A stretch of 64,000 nucleotides of DNA from Methylobacterium gossipiicola (lineage in GTDB: Bacteria; Pseudomonadota; Alphaproteobacteria; Rhizobiales; Beijerinckiaceae), in NCBI RefSeq assembly GCF_900113485.1, contig NZ_FOPM01000008.1, forward strand, positions 1 to 64,000. The letters run 5' to 3'. This document shows positions 1 to 8,802 of the stretch, in pieces. The notes beneath the pieces were generated by a model that did not search any database, was not told the DNA's origin, and saw nothing but the letters and a program-made list of their open reading frames with translations. Both the position numbers and the translations under genes were made by a program. Every line of letters begins with the position of its first letter. Positions within the stretch are counted from its first letter, which is position 1.

Positions 1-462
1 ACCCGCGTGCACGGGCCGTTCTGCTCGGATTCGGAGGTCGAGAGCGTGGTGGCGCACCTCAAGCGACAGGGCCGTCCGTCCTACCTCGAAGCCGTGACCA
101 CCGACGATTCGCCGCCCGACGAGAAGCCGGCCAAGGGTTCGAAGGCCGACAAGGCCGAGAAGGCCCAGGCCATCGAGTCCGAGGATCTCGACGCGCCGAT
201 CTTCGACGGCGGCGCCTTCGCGGCGACCGGTGGTATCGATCCGGGCGCCGAACTCTACGATCAGGCCGTGCAGGTGGTGATGCGGGACAAGAAGGCGTCC
301 ACCTCCTACATCCAGCGCCGCCTCCAGATCGGCTACAACCGCGCCGCCTCAATCATGGAGCGGATGGAGATCGAGGGCATCGTCGGCCCGGCCAACCATG
401 CCGGCAAGCGCGAGATCCTCATGGAGGGCGGCCCCGTCGCCATGATGGATTACGACGATTGA
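1..462 (+). CDS. ftsK: DNA translocase FtsK, C-terminal part (5' end outside window)
   Basis: The reading frame is open from base 1, so this is the 3' end of a longer gene. Septal DNA translocase that moves the chromosome termini and activates dif recombination. The first residues (RVHGPFCSD) match the end of the FtsK motor domain. A charged Lys/Glu-rich linker follows. The last 70 or so residues form the winged-helix gamma domain, including STSYIQRRLQIGYNRA and MERMEIEGIVGP, which reads the polar KOPS sequences. The GTG at position 7 is an internal valine, not a start. The gene upstream of lolA and the gamma domain make the call firm. Confidence 0.95.
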   Translation, partial: TRVHGPFCSDSEVESVVAHLKRQGRPSYLEAVTTDDSPPDEKPAKGSKADKAEKAQAIESEDLDAPIFDGGAFAATGGIDPGAELYDQAVQVVMRDKKASTSYIQRRLQIGYNRAASIMERMEIEGIVGPANHAGKREILMEGGPVAMMDYDD

Positions 463-583
463 TCCGTGTTGACCGCGTGGGTTGCCGACCCGTGCGCGGC
501 TCTTCACGCCGTCGCATAATCGCCACAGGGGCGGCCTCTAAGCCGAGGCCGCCCCGCCCGGACCACCTTCAGGAGATCGTCAG

Positions 584-1471
584 ATGATCGGCCGCCGTCC
601 CCGTCTCGCCGCCGGCCCGCTGTTCATCCTGGCGGCGGCCGTCGTCGCTCCGGTGCCCGCCATGGCGCAAGGCTCGTTCCTCGACGGCCTGTTCGGCCGT
701 AAGGAAGAGCCGGCCCCCGCGCCGGTCGAACCGGAAGCCCCGTCGCCGGCGCCCGCCGCGAAGAAGCCCGCGCCGCAGGCGGCAAAGCCCGCCAAGGAGA
801 CGCCCGCCAAGCCGCCCGGCGACAAGAGTGCTTCACCCAAGGCCGCCGCGAAGGCCGCCGATTCGGCCAAGGTGGCGGCCGTCGGCGCGCCCCTGGCGCA
901 GGACGCCGATGCCGGCGCCGTGCTCGCGCAGGCCAACGCCTACTTCAACGGTATCACCACCCTCACGGGCAACTTCATCCAGATCGGCGCCGATGGGCGG
1001 CGCATCGGCGGCAAGCTCACCCTGGCCAAGCCCGGCCGCCTGCGCTTCGACTACGACCAGCCCTCCCCCCTCGAAGTGGTGGCGGACGGCACGTCGGTGG
1101 CGGTGAAGGACCGCAAGCTCGGCACCCAGGACCTCTACTTCATTTCGCAGACGCCCCTGAAATTCCTCCTGCGCGACAAGATCGATCTGGCCCGCGACCT
1201 CACGGTCTCGGACGTCTCGAACGATCCGGGCGGCGTGCGCATCTCCTTGGAAGATCGCTCGACGCTCGGCGGCACCTCGAAGATCCAACTGTTCTTCGAC
1301 GCCGAGGTGAAGACCCTGAGCCAATGGCGCATCACCGACCCGCAGGGCTACCAGACCACGGTGCAGCTCTCGAACCTGCAGAAAGGCCGCAGCGTCGACG
1401 GCACGGCGTTCTTCATCAATTACGGTCGGACCGAGGATCGGGCTATGGAGAAGCAGATCCGGGCGCAATAA
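584..1471 (+). CDS. lolA: Outer-membrane lipoprotein carrier protein LolA
   Basis: Periplasmic chaperone that takes lipoproteins from LolCDE and delivers them to the outer membrane. 295 residues: a signal peptide ending about residue 29 (PAMAQ), then an unusual Pro/Ala/Lys-rich linker over residues 45-100, then the LolA fold starting near ANAYFNGITTLTGNF with the conserved GRLRFDYD segment. The linker makes it longer than the usual 200-residue LolA, which is common in this group. The ATG has an AGGAG ribosome-binding site nine bases upstream. It sits 121 bases after ftsK, an arrangement seen in many alphaproteobacteria. Confidence 0.92.
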   Translation: MIGRRPRLAAGPLFILAAAVVAPVPAMAQGSFLDGLFGRKEEPAPAPVEPEAPSPAPAAKKPAPQAAKPAKETPAKPPGDKSASPKAAAKAADSAKVAAVGAPLAQDADAGAVLAQANAYFNGITTLTGNFIQIGADGRRIGGKLTLAKPGRLRFDYDQPSPLEVVADGTSVAVKDRKLGTQDLYFISQTPLKFLLRDKIDLARDLTVSDVSNDPGGVRISLEDRSTLGGTSKIQLFFDAEVKTLSQWRITDPQGYQTTVQLSNLQKGRSVDGTAFFINYGRTEDRAMEKQIRAQ

Positions 1472-1843
1472 GGCGCGCCAAGGATGTCGAGTCATCGCGC
1501 CGGGGGCGTGAGTTCATACCGCAAGGAGTGCGGCTGGTCGGACAGGTTCGGAAAGATCAATCGGGTATTGTCGCTAGTCTTCTCGTCGATGTCTTGTCGT
1601 TCCCTGCTGTCCGGATGGATATCCAAGCCGCTTTTCAAAGGAATCTGTGATCTCGGATTGAGGCGGATCGGTTCGACGACTGCCGGGATCACCGGACGGC
1701 TGTCCTCTCATGTCGCTTCGCGCGGTTCAGGTCTCCGCGAGGGGCGTATCGTCTGCGACCCTACCAAAGCGCTGAGGCGTCTCCGCACGGTTCTCGGGAT
1801 CGTGGTGGCTCGACCGATGTTTGACCGAGGGGACGTGCCGCGC
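1472..1843. other. Intergenic region between lolA and plsC
   Basis: 372 bases between the convergent lolA and acyltransferase genes, visibly lower in GC than the flanks. A plus-strand frame of about 124 codons crosses it, but the translation is low in recognisable structure and has no convincing ribosome-binding site. I see no hairpin with a U tract, no repeat family and no known protein. Confidence 0.5.
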
Positions 1844-2596
1844 TCAGCCGTCCGCTAGGAGCGTATCGGCGGGCCGCTTGTCGGACGGGACGCGCCACCG
1901 GTCCAGCTCCACCTCGATTGCCTCCTGCGTCCCCTCCAGGAACGCCGCGCCCGAAAGCCCCGGCGGCAGGGGCGGGAGATAGCGCACCGTCACAGCTCCG
2001 GGATAATGGCGCGAACCGCCATGGGGCCAGAACAGACCGGAATTGACCGCCACCGGCAGCACCGGCAGGCCGAGCTTGGCGTAGAGGAGTTCGACGCCGC
2101 GCTTGAACTGCACCGGTTCGGTGATGGCGTTGCGGGTGCCTTCCGGAAACATCAGCACCGAGCGACCGTCCGCGATGGCCGCCCGGCTCTCGTCGATCAT
2201 CACCCGAAGGGCCTGGGTGCCGTTGGCCCGGTCGATGATGATCATCGGCGAGCGGCGCAGGAACCAGCCGACGATGGGGATCGCCACGAGTTCGCGTTTC
2301 GCCACGATGGCGACATTGGGCACCAGGGTGAGGAAGGCCAGGGTTTCCCAGGCCGATTGGTGGTTGGCGACGATGAGGCAGGGTTCGGCCGGAATGTTCG
2401 CCCGTCCCTCCTCCACGTAGGTGAGGCGCACGATGCGGGCGAGGCCGAACAGGATGCCCCTCGACCACAGGCGCGTCGCCGCGCGGATCGGTTTCGCGGG
2501 TGAGCCGAGGGCCGCGAGCACCACCAGGGGCGCCAGGAAGAGCGCGGTCCAGCCGGCCCAGTACAGGTTGAACAGCGTGGAGCGGATGCGCGACAC
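1844..2596 (-). CDS. plsC: 1-acyl-sn-glycerol-3-phosphate acyltransferase (PlsC family)
   Basis: Membrane enzyme that acylates lysophosphatidic acid in phospholipid synthesis. About 250 residues from the chosen GTG: an N-terminal hydrophobic segment (LYWAGWTALFLAPLVVLAA), motif I NHQSAWET, motif III FPEGTRN and the downstream motif VLPVAVNSG. Motif I is HX4E rather than the textbook HX4D, a variant seen in alphaproteobacterial PlsC proteins. The frame is open further upstream, to 2671, but those residues are charged and not family-like. The GTG at 2596 follows a GAGGA sequence and leads directly into the hydrophobic segment. It is divergent from xthA. Confidence 0.88.
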   Translation of the reverse strand: MSRIRSTLFNLYWAGWTALFLAPLVVLAALGSPAKPIRAATRLWSRGILFGLARIVRLTYVEEGRANIPAEPCLIVANHQSAWETLAFLTLVPNVAIVAKRELVAIPIVGWFLRRSPMIIIDRANGTQALRVMIDESRAAIADGRSVLMFPEGTRNAITEPVQFKRGVELLYAKLGLPVLPVAVNSGLFWPHGGSRHYPGAVTVRYLPPLPPGLSGAAFLEGTQEAIEVELDRWRVPSDKRPADTLLADG

Positions 2597-2763
2597 GGTC
2601 AGAGGAGTCCTCGAATCGCGCGTCCGTCCCCGATCCCCGAGGGGATCACGGGCGGACGCGGCATTTCCCACGGCGACGGCCGGGGCGGTTTCGGTCTAAA
2701 GCGAAGCCGCGCCGCCGCGCGCCCGATCCTTTATACGTTTTCCTGGTCCAAGCGAGCCGATCG

Positions 2764-3573
2764 TTGCGCCTCACCGTCACCACTTGGAACATCAACTCGG
2801 TGCGCCTGCGCATCGATCTCGTCCTGCGCTTCCTCGCCGAGGCTCGGCCCGATGTCCTGTGCCTGCAGGAGACGAAGTGTCCCGACGACGCCTTTCCCCT
2901 CAAGGCCCTGCGTGGGTCGGGCTACGAGCATGTCGTCTTCGCCGGGCAGAAGGGCTATAACGGCGTCGCGATCCTGTCACGGTTTCCGCTTTTGTCCCGC
3001 GACTGCATGGCGTTCTGCGAGCGGCTGGACGCGCGCCACATCTCGGCGGTATTGGGGCCGGAGGCGGGGGCGGCCGCCGGCCTCGTGCTGCACGATTTCT
3101 ACGTGCCGGCCGGCGGCGACGTGCCCGACCGCGATCTCAATCCGAAATTCGGCCACAAGCTCGATTTCCTCGCCGAGTTACGGGCCTGGGGCGGGCGCCG
3201 TCCGTCCGGTCCGGCGATTCTGGTGGGCGACCTCAATGTCGCGCCGCTCGAGCATGACGTCTGGTCGCACAAGCAGCTCCTCGACGTGGTGAGCCATACC
3301 CCGGTGGAGACAGAAGCCTTCGAGACCCTGCGGGGCGAGGCCGGCTGGGTCGATACGGCCCGTCTCCTCGTGCCGGAGCCCGAGAAGATCTACACGTGGT
3401 GGAGCTACCGCTCGCCCGACTGGGCGGCGGCGAACAAGGGCCGGCGCCTCGACCATGCCTGGGTCTCGCCCGACCTCGCCGGCACCGTGCGCGACGTCAC
3501 TGTGGCGCGACATGCGCGCGGCTGGGAGCGCCCCTCCGACCACGCCCCGGTGACCCTGACCCTGGAGCTTTGA
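2764..3573 (+). CDS. xthA: Exodeoxyribonuclease III
   Basis: AP endonuclease and 3'-5' exonuclease of base-excision repair. 269 residues, full length for the family. All active-site blocks are present: TTWNINSVR, LCLQETK, KGYNGVAILS, GDLNVAP (the Asp/Asn pair), RRLDHAW and the terminal SDHAPV. The start is TTG, and the protein begins with the expected MRLTVTTWNINS, so no better start exists. The gene is divergent from the acyltransferase, with about 167 bases between the starts. Confidence 0.94.
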   Translation: MRLTVTTWNINSVRLRIDLVLRFLAEARPDVLCLQETKCPDDAFPLKALRGSGYEHVVFAGQKGYNGVAILSRFPLLSRDCMAFCERLDARHISAVLGPEAGAAAGLVLHDFYVPAGGDVPDRDLNPKFGHKLDFLAELRAWGGRRPSGPAILVGDLNVAPLEHDVWSHKQLLDVVSHTPVETEAFETLRGEAGWVDTARLLVPEPEKIYTWWSYRSPDWAAANKGRRLDHAWVSPDLAGTVRDVTVARHARGWERPSDHAPVTLTLEL

Positions 3574-3653
3574 CGGCGCCGGCGGGAACGCGGGCCGGGG
3601 CATCCGCATTGGTCCTCCAAGATGCCGCCCGGTGCGGCCAACCTGGAGTATCC

Positions 3654-3746
3654 ATGCGCAAGCTGCTCGTCGCCTTCCTCCTGCCGAAGCTCGTATCCTA
3701 CTTCCGTCGCCGCTATTCCGGCACGCCGACCCGTCGCTCGTACTGA
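3654..3746 (+). CDS. Small basic 30-residue protein, unknown
   Basis: ATG-initiated frame of 30 codons: a hydrophobic stretch (LLVAFLLPKLVSYF) followed by an Arg-rich tail (RRRYSGTPTRRSY). It could be a small membrane-associated peptide. A strong intrinsic terminator follows 42 bases after the stop, which fits a short independent transcript. There is no recognised family, and no strong ribosome-binding site is visible, so it is offered as a candidate only. Confidence 0.45.
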   Translation: MRKLLVAFLLPKLVSYFRRRYSGTPTRRSY

Positions 3747-3788
3747 GCGAGACTTCGCCACATCCGGCGTCGAGACGATTGTGAACGG

Positions 3789-3812
3789 AACGGGCCCTGC
3801 GGGGCCCGTTTT
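3789..3812 (+). terminator. Intrinsic terminator after the small gene
   Basis: Perfect stem AACGGGCCC / GGGCCCGTT with a four-base loop, running into TTTTCG. It closes the xthA-small gene unit. Confidence 0.75.
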
Positions 3813-4023
3813 CGTGTCCGGCCCACGCTGCCTTGCGGCGCAGCCTCGGTCTGCTACGATGGGCATCGCATCAAGAGTCGGGCCGACGCCCGACGCCAAC
3901 CTGCTCCCGGGCAAGGTGGTGCCCTCGGACGCGAGGGGATGTGGCCGGACCGGCAAAAAACGGGTTTCGCCACAGCGTCGTCCCGCCTCCCGTGCGGCCC
4001 CGGATCGACAGGCGAATTCAGCG

Positions 4024-5085
4024 ATGCCCCTCGACGACCAAACTCCGACGCCTCAGCAATTCGCCAGCGACAATTACGCCGGCATCTGTCCGGAAGCCTG
4101 GGCAGCGACGCAGGCCGCCAACGCGGGCTCGATGCCGGCCTATGGTGAGGACCCGTGGACGGCGCGCGCGGCGGACGCCTTTCGGGATCTGTTCGACAAG
4201 CCCGACGCGCAGGTGTTCTTCGCCTTCAACGGCACCGCCGCCAATGCCCTCGCCCTCGCGTCCCTCTGCCAATCCTATCACAGCGTCATCTGCGCGGCCT
4301 CGGCCCATGTCGAGACGGACGAGTGCGGCGCGCCGGAATTCTTCTCCAACGGCTCGAAGCTCCTCGTCGCCCCCACCGAGAACGGCAAGCTGACTCCGGC
4401 GGCGGTGCGGGCATTGGCCACCGGGCGATCCGACATCCACTTTCCCAAGGTTCGGGTGGTGACGATCACCCAGCCCACGGAGACGGGCCAAGTCTATACC
4501 CTCGCGGAGATCCGCGCCCTCTCGGCCGCCTGCCGGGATCTCGGCCTGCGCCTTCACATGGACGGCGCCCGCTTCGCCAATGCCTGCGCGAGCCTCGGCT
4601 GCGCCCCGGCCGATATGACGTGGCGCGCGGGCGTCGATCTCCTGTGCTTCGGCGGCACCAAGAACGGCATGGCGGCGGGAGAAGCGATTCTGTTCTTCGA
4701 TCCTGTCCTGGCGGAGGATTTCGGCTACCGCTGCAAGCAGGCGGGGCAGCTCGCCTCGAAGATGCGCTTCCTCTCGGCGCCCTGGGTCGGGATGCTGGAG
4801 GGCGGCGCCTGGCTCAGGCATGCGGGCCACGCCAATGCCTGTGCGCGCCGCCTCGCTGAGGCCGTGGCCGACCTGCCCGACTGGCGGGCGATGTTCCCCG
4901 TCGAGGCCAACGCGGTGTTCCTCGCCGCTGACCCCGAGCGACTGGAGGCCCTGCGCGCCTGCGGCTGGCGCTTCTACACCTTCATCGGCGGCGGGGCCCG
5001 GTTCATGTTCGCGTGGGATTCCGATCCGGCCCGAGTCGATGCCCTGGCGCGGGACATCGGCAGCCTCAGTCGCAGGGCGGCTTGA
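4024..5085 (+). CDS. ltaE: Low-specificity threonine aldolase / beta-eliminating lyase family
   Basis: PLP enzyme that cleaves threonine or allo-threonine to glycine and acetaldehyde. 353 residues from the ATG. Family signatures: FASDNYAG near the N terminus, FNGTAANALAL, the substrate/PLP block LHMDGARFANA and the PLP lysine in FGGTKNGM. The frame runs open upstream, but family homology begins at this ATG. It is followed by a long palindromic terminator and a convergent small gene. Other beta-eliminating lyases share the fold, so the exact substrate is inferred. Confidence 0.88.
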   Translation: MPLDDQTPTPQQFASDNYAGICPEAWAATQAANAGSMPAYGEDPWTARAADAFRDLFDKPDAQVFFAFNGTAANALALASLCQSYHSVICAASAHVETDECGAPEFFSNGSKLLVAPTENGKLTPAAVRALATGRSDIHFPKVRVVTITQPTETGQVYTLAEIRALSAACRDLGLRLHMDGARFANACASLGCAPADMTWRAGVDLLCFGGTKNGMAAGEAILFFDPVLAEDFGYRCKQAGQLASKMRFLSAPWVGMLEGGAWLRHAGHANACARRLAEAVADLPDWRAMFPVEANAVFLAADPERLEALRACGWRFYTFIGGGARFMFAWDSDPARVDALARDIGSLSRRAA

Positions 5086-5100
5086 GGGTCTGAGAACGAA

Positions 5101-5128
5101 GAAGGGCCAGCCGCGCGGCTGGCCCTTC
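5101..5128 (-). terminator. Bidirectional terminator between ltaE and the small cysteine protein gene
   Basis: A 28-base perfect palindrome, GAAGGGCCAGCCG and its mirror. On the minus strand it runs into TTCGTTCTC, so it most likely ends the minus-strand transcript. It may also serve ltaE. Confidence 0.65.
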
Positions 5129-5152
5129 GCGTATCCGGCTCCGAAGGACGGT

Positions 5153-5353
5153 TTACTCGGCCGCGCTCATCTCGGGCGTGTAGTGGCCGCACCAATCGGC
5201 GGCGCCCACCACCGGCCACAGGCCGGGCGACTTCGGTTCGGGCTGGCTGACCGGGGGATTGAACCGGCACAGGCCCTCGTCGGCCGCCGCCATCGCGCCG
5301 TTGACCTTGTGCTCGTCGAAGAACCTGCAGCTCTCACACTTGGCGTTCGCCAT
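5153..5353 (-). CDS. Small four-cysteine protein
   Basis: 66 residues with CESCRFF near the N terminus, GLCRFNPP in the middle and a WPVV...DWCGHY segment near the end. The four cysteines (C6, C9, C28, C54) look like a zinc or iron-sulfur site. This layout is common in short alphaproteobacterial proteins of unknown role. It has its own ATG and is convergent with ltaE. No function is assigned. Confidence 0.75.
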   Translation of the reverse strand: MANAKCESCRFFDEHKVNGAMAAADEGLCRFNPPVSQPEPKSPGLWPVVGAADWCGHYTPEMSAAE

Positions 5354-5760
5354 GACCCTGCTCCCGTTGCGTCCGCGGCCGCCACCTGAGCAGCAGCACC
5401 GTCGTCAGTTGCGAGTTGGAAGAACTCTAATCTGATCGTCAACGGGCTATCGGGACGGAGGTTCCCGGGGTGCGCGATCACCGATCGGGACGGCGGGCGG
5501 CGTGTTCGGGCTGCGCCGAGCCCGGACGGCTCCGCGGCGGTCCGCAGGGGCATTGGACGGGGCCGGGGCGGGGGTGGCGCGGCACGGGGTTTCGTGTATG
5601 GTCCGCGCGCTTCGACCCGTGTGAACGGGGCCGGGGCACAAGCTGCTTGTGGAGCGACCGTGCTGGACGACATCCCGGCACCGGCCACCCCTCGAGCGTT
5701 CGCGAGACTCCGCATGGCTGGGGCTCGCCCGATCCGAACACCCCACCGAAAGGGATAGCG
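5354..5760. other. Intergenic region upstream of rpsO
   Basis: 407 bases between the divergent small cysteine protein gene and rpsO. It must hold the rpsO promoter and leader. A purine-rich CGAAAGGGATAGCG lies directly before the rpsO ATG and contains the ribosome-binding site. Several GC-rich inverted repeats are present, but none is clear enough to name as the S15 autoregulatory site. Confidence 0.4.
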
Positions 5761-6030
5761 ATGTCGATCACGGCAGAGCGCAAGACCGCGCTCATCAAGG
5801 AATACGCAACGGGCGGCAAGGACACGGGGTCCCCCGAGGTCCAGGTGGCGATCCTCACGGAGCGGATCACCAACCTCACCGGCCACTTCAAGACCCATGG
5901 CAAGGACAACCACTCCCGCCGCGGCCTCCTGAAGATGGTCTCGCAGCGCCGCTCGCTGCTCGACTACGTCAAGCGCAAGGATGAGGCCCGCTACCGCGCC
6001 CTCATCGAGCGCCTCGGCATCCGCCGCTAA
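5761..6030 (+). CDS. rpsO: 30S ribosomal protein S15
   Basis: 89 residues, exactly the family length. Binds 16S rRNA in the platform of the small subunit. Recognised by [11 protein letters not shown], the central HxxDxHSRRGL-like block (here [18 protein letters not shown]) and the C-terminal LIERLGIRR. The ATG at 5761 follows AAAGGGA. Adjacent pnp gives the conserved rpsO-pnp pair. Confidence 0.97.
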   Translation: MSITAERKTALIKEYATGGKDTGSPEVQVAILTERITNLTGHFKTHGKDNHSRRGLLKMVSQRRSLLDYVKRKDEARYRALIERLGIRR

Positions 6031-6043
6031 GCGGCGTCTTTCA

Positions 6044-6075
6044 CGCGGTTCCGGGCCCGGCCCGGGGCCGCGTTT
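6044..6075 (+). terminator. Hairpin after rpsO
   Basis: A 12-bp stem, CGCGGTTCCGGG with CCCGGGGCCGCG (two G-U pairs in RNA) and loop CCCGG, followed by only three T. It is either a weak terminator or a 3'-end stabiliser between rpsO and pnp. Confidence 0.55.
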
Positions 6076-6153
6076 CCACAGATCGGGCTGCCGGAATGGG
6101 TCCGGCCTCCCGAACCCCGGGCGACTTGAAGGCGGCTCGTCGGGGACAGGATC

Positions 6154-6190
6154 GCGCGCGGTTTACCGGTTGCTCCCGGGAACCGCGCGC
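6154..6190 (+). promoter_or_regulatory. Hairpin in the pnp leader, candidate RNase III / autoregulation site
   Basis: Arms GCGCGCGGTT (6154-6163) and AACCGCGCGC (6181-6190) pair perfectly around a 17-base loop, 57 bases before the pnp start. In E. coli the pnp leader hairpin is cut by RNase III and used by PNPase to repress its own synthesis. The same role here is inferred from position and shape only. Confidence 0.4.
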
Positions 6191-6247
6191 CATCTTGCCC
6201 CTGGCGCCGTCGGGTTCGCCCGACCGCATGATGGCAAGGATCAAAGA

Positions 6248-8419
6248 ATGTTCGACGTCCAACGCGAAGAGCTCATGTGGGGCGACCGCAAGCTCGTCCT
6301 CGAGACGGGCAAGGTCGCCCGCCAGGCCGACGGCGCCGTGATGGCGACGTATGGCGAGACCTCGGTGCTCGCCACCGTCGTGTCCGCCAAGGAGCCCAAG
6401 GCGGGCATCGACTTCCTGCCGCTCACCGTGAACTATCAGGAGCGCGCCTACGCCGCCGGCCGCATCCCCGGCGGCTACTTCAAGCGCGAGGGCCGGCCCT
6501 CCGAGAAGGAGACCCTGGTCTCCCGCCTCATCGACCGTCCGATCCGCCCGCTCTTCGTCGAGGGCTGGCGCAACGACACCCAGGTCGTCGTCACCGTCCT
6601 GACCCACGACCTCGAGAACGATCCCGACATCCTCGCCATGGTGGCGGCTTCCGCCGCGCTCACCCTGTCGGGCGTGCCGTTCATGGGTCCCATCGGCGCC
6701 GCCCGCGTCGGTTACGCCAACGGCCAGTACAGCCTGAACCCCCTGGTCGCCGATCTCGACGCCTCCTCCCTCGACCTCGTCGTCGCCGGCACGAGCGACG
6801 CCGTCCTGATGGTGGAGTCCGAGGCCAAGGAGCTGAGTGAAGAGGTTCTGCTCGGCGCCGTGATGTTCGGCCACAAGCACTTCCAGCCGGTGATCGAGGC
6901 CATCGTGCGCCTGGCCGAGAAGGCCGCCAAGGAACCCCGCAACTTCTCCGCGCCCGAGAACGGCGATGTCGAGAAGGCCGTGCTCGAAATCTGCGAGTCG
7001 GAGCTGCGCGAGGCCTACAAGAACACGGTGAAGCAGGAGCGCTACGCCGCCGTCGACGCCGTGAAGGCGAAGGTGGTCGCGGCTCTTTGCCCGGCCGAGG
7101 GCGAGCAGAAGTTCAGCCCCGAGAAGGTCAAGGCCGCATTCAAGGAAGCGCAGTCGAAGGTGGTCCGCTGGAACATCCTCGACACCGGGTCGCGCATCGA
7201 CGGACGTGACGTCCGCACCGTGCGTCCCATCGAGTCCCAGGTCGGCGTGCTGCCGCGCGCCCACGGTTCGTCGCTGTTCACCCGCGGCGAGACCCAGGCC
7301 CTGGTGGTCGCGACCCTGGGCACCGGCGAAGACGAGCAGTTCATCGACGCCCTCGAAGGCACCTATAAGGAAACCTTCCTGCTGCACTACAACTTCCCGC
7401 CCTATTCCGTGGGCGAGACCGGCCGCATGGGTTCGCCCGGCCGTCGCGAGATCGGCCACGGCAAGCTCGCTTGGCGCGCCGTGCACCCCGTGCTGCCGCC
7501 GGCCCACGAGTTCCCGTACACGATCCGCGTCGTGTCCGAGATCACCGAGTCCAACGGCTCGTCCTCCATGGCCTCCGTCTGCGGCGCCTCGCTGTCCCTG
7601 ATGGATGCGGGCGTGCCCCTGCGCCGTCCCGTGGCGGGCATCGCCATGGGCCTCATCCTCGAGGGTGAGCGCTACGCCGTGCTGTCCGACATCCTCGGCG
7701 ACGAGGATCACTTGGGCGACATGGACTTCAAGGTGGCGGGCACGGAAGCCGGCATCACCTCACTGCAGATGGACATCAAGATCGCCGGCATCACCGAGGA
7801 GATCATGAAGGTCGCCCTGGAGCAGGCTCAGGAAGGCCGCGTCCATATCCTCGGCGAAATGGCCAAGGCCCTCACCGACGCCCGTCCCGAGCTCGGCGAG
7901 TACGCGCCGCGCATCGAGACCATGCAGATCCCCACCGACAAGATCCGTGAAGTGATCGGCACCGGCGGCAAGGTGATCCGCGAGATCGTCGAGAAGACCG
8001 GCGCCAAGATCAACATCGACGACACCGGCACGGTGAAGATCGCTTCCGCAGACGGCAAGGCCATCAAGGCGGCCTATAACTGGATTCGCTCCATCGTGGC
8101 GGAAGCCGAGCCGGGCATGATCTACGACGGCACCGTCGTGAAGACGATGGAGTTCGGCGCCTTCGTGAACTTCTTCGGCGCCAAGGACGGCCTCGTTCAC
8201 ATCTCGGAACTCGCCGCCCAGCGCGTCGCCAAGGTGACGGACGTCGTCAAGGAAGGCCAAAAGGTGAAGGTGAAGTTCCTCGGTCAGGACGACCGCGGCA
8301 AGATCCGCCTCTCCATGAAGGTGGTCGATCAGGAGACCGGTGAGGACATCACCGAGAAGCTGAAGGCCGAGCGCAACGCCGAGCAGGACCGCGCCCGCGG
8401 CCCCCGGCAGGAGGCGTAA
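6248..8419 (+). CDS. pnp: Polyribonucleotide nucleotidyltransferase (PNPase)
   Basis: Phosphorolytic 3'-5' exoribonuclease of mRNA decay, a degradosome partner. 723 residues from the ATG, the usual length. Two RNase PH domains (starting [10 protein letters not shown] and, near residue 315, [14 protein letters not shown]), a KH domain containing [11 protein letters not shown] near residue 570, and a C-terminal S1 domain ([17 protein letters not shown]). The ATG is preceded by ATCAAAGA, with the purine-rich GGCAAGGAT as a possible ribosome-binding site. The frame is open further upstream but family homology starts here. Confidence 0.97.
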   Translation: MFDVQREELMWGDRKLVLETGKVARQADGAVMATYGETSVLATVVSAKEPKAGIDFLPLTVNYQERAYAAGRIPGGYFKREGRPSEKETLVSRLIDRPIRPLFVEGWRNDTQVVVTVLTHDLENDPDILAMVAASAALTLSGVPFMGPIGAARVGYANGQYSLNPLVADLDASSLDLVVAGTSDAVLMVESEAKELSEEVLLGAVMFGHKHFQPVIEAIVRLAEKAAKEPRNFSAPENGDVEKAVLEICESELREAYKNTVKQERYAAVDAVKAKVVAALCPAEGEQKFSPEKVKAAFKEAQSKVVRWNILDTGSRIDGRDVRTVRPIESQVGVLPRAHGSSLFTRGETQALVVATLGTGEDEQFIDALEGTYKETFLLHYNFPPYSVGETGRMGSPGRREIGHGKLAWRAVHPVLPPAHEFPYTIRVVSEITESNGSSSMASVCGASLSLMDAGVPLRRPVAGIAMGLILEGERYAVLSDILGDEDHLGDMDFKVAGTEAGITSLQMDIKIAGITEEIMKVALEQAQEGRVHILGEMAKALTDARPELGEYAPRIETMQIPTDKIREVIGTGGKVIREIVEKTGAKINIDDTGTVKIASADGKAIKAAYNWIRSIVAEAEPGMIYDGTVVKTMEFGAFVNFFGAKDGLVHISELAAQRVAKVTDVVKEGQKVKVKFLGQDDRGKIRLSMKVVDQETGEDITEKLKAERNAEQDRARGPRQEA

Positions 8420-8480
8420 GCCCCAACCGCGACGCCTTCCCATGGTGACGATCGTCGCCGTGGGGGGCGCGACGAACCAG

Positions 8481-8512
8481 GCGCGGCCCCGATGAGGGGC
8501 CGCGCCTTTTTT
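8481..8512 (+). terminator. Intrinsic terminator of pnp
   Basis: Stem GCGCGGCCCC / GGGGCCGCGC with loop GATGA, followed by CTTTTTTG. Strong GC stem plus a six-T tract, 62 bases after the pnp stop. Confidence 0.85.
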
Positions 8513-8802
8513 GTTGCGCGATGCGGCTTGCCCGGGCTCTCGAAGACGGACACGGGCTCTCGGTCATTCATAAGCCGCCGTGACGTTTGCCAAGCCGGCC
8601 TCCGCTTCGGCGAGCAATGTTGGCGGTCGCGGAAGATGTGCACGGTACCGATGGCCTTGGTATGCTCTTCGAAGGTTTGTTGTTCCTTCTCGCTCCGGAT
8701 GTCGTGATGCCCCAAAGGCAATGGGATGGCCGATGACGGTGACGTGCTTCCCGCCTGCGCCTTGTCGATGGGATTTTAGTTTTTCCCATGCGATAGGGAT
8801 TC
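8513..8802. other. Intergenic region after pnp
   Basis: 290 bases with lower GC than the surroundings, just before the binding-protein gene. The last 30 bases (TTTTAGTTTTTCCCATGCGATAGGGATTC) are AT-rich and likely include the promoter or leader of that gene. No reliable coding frame is seen on either strand. Confidence 0.4.

Noticed and set aside
1484..1858. Open frame of 124 codons between lolA and plsC
   Set aside because: No ribosome-binding site, no recognised pattern, and it overlaps the convergent plsC end.
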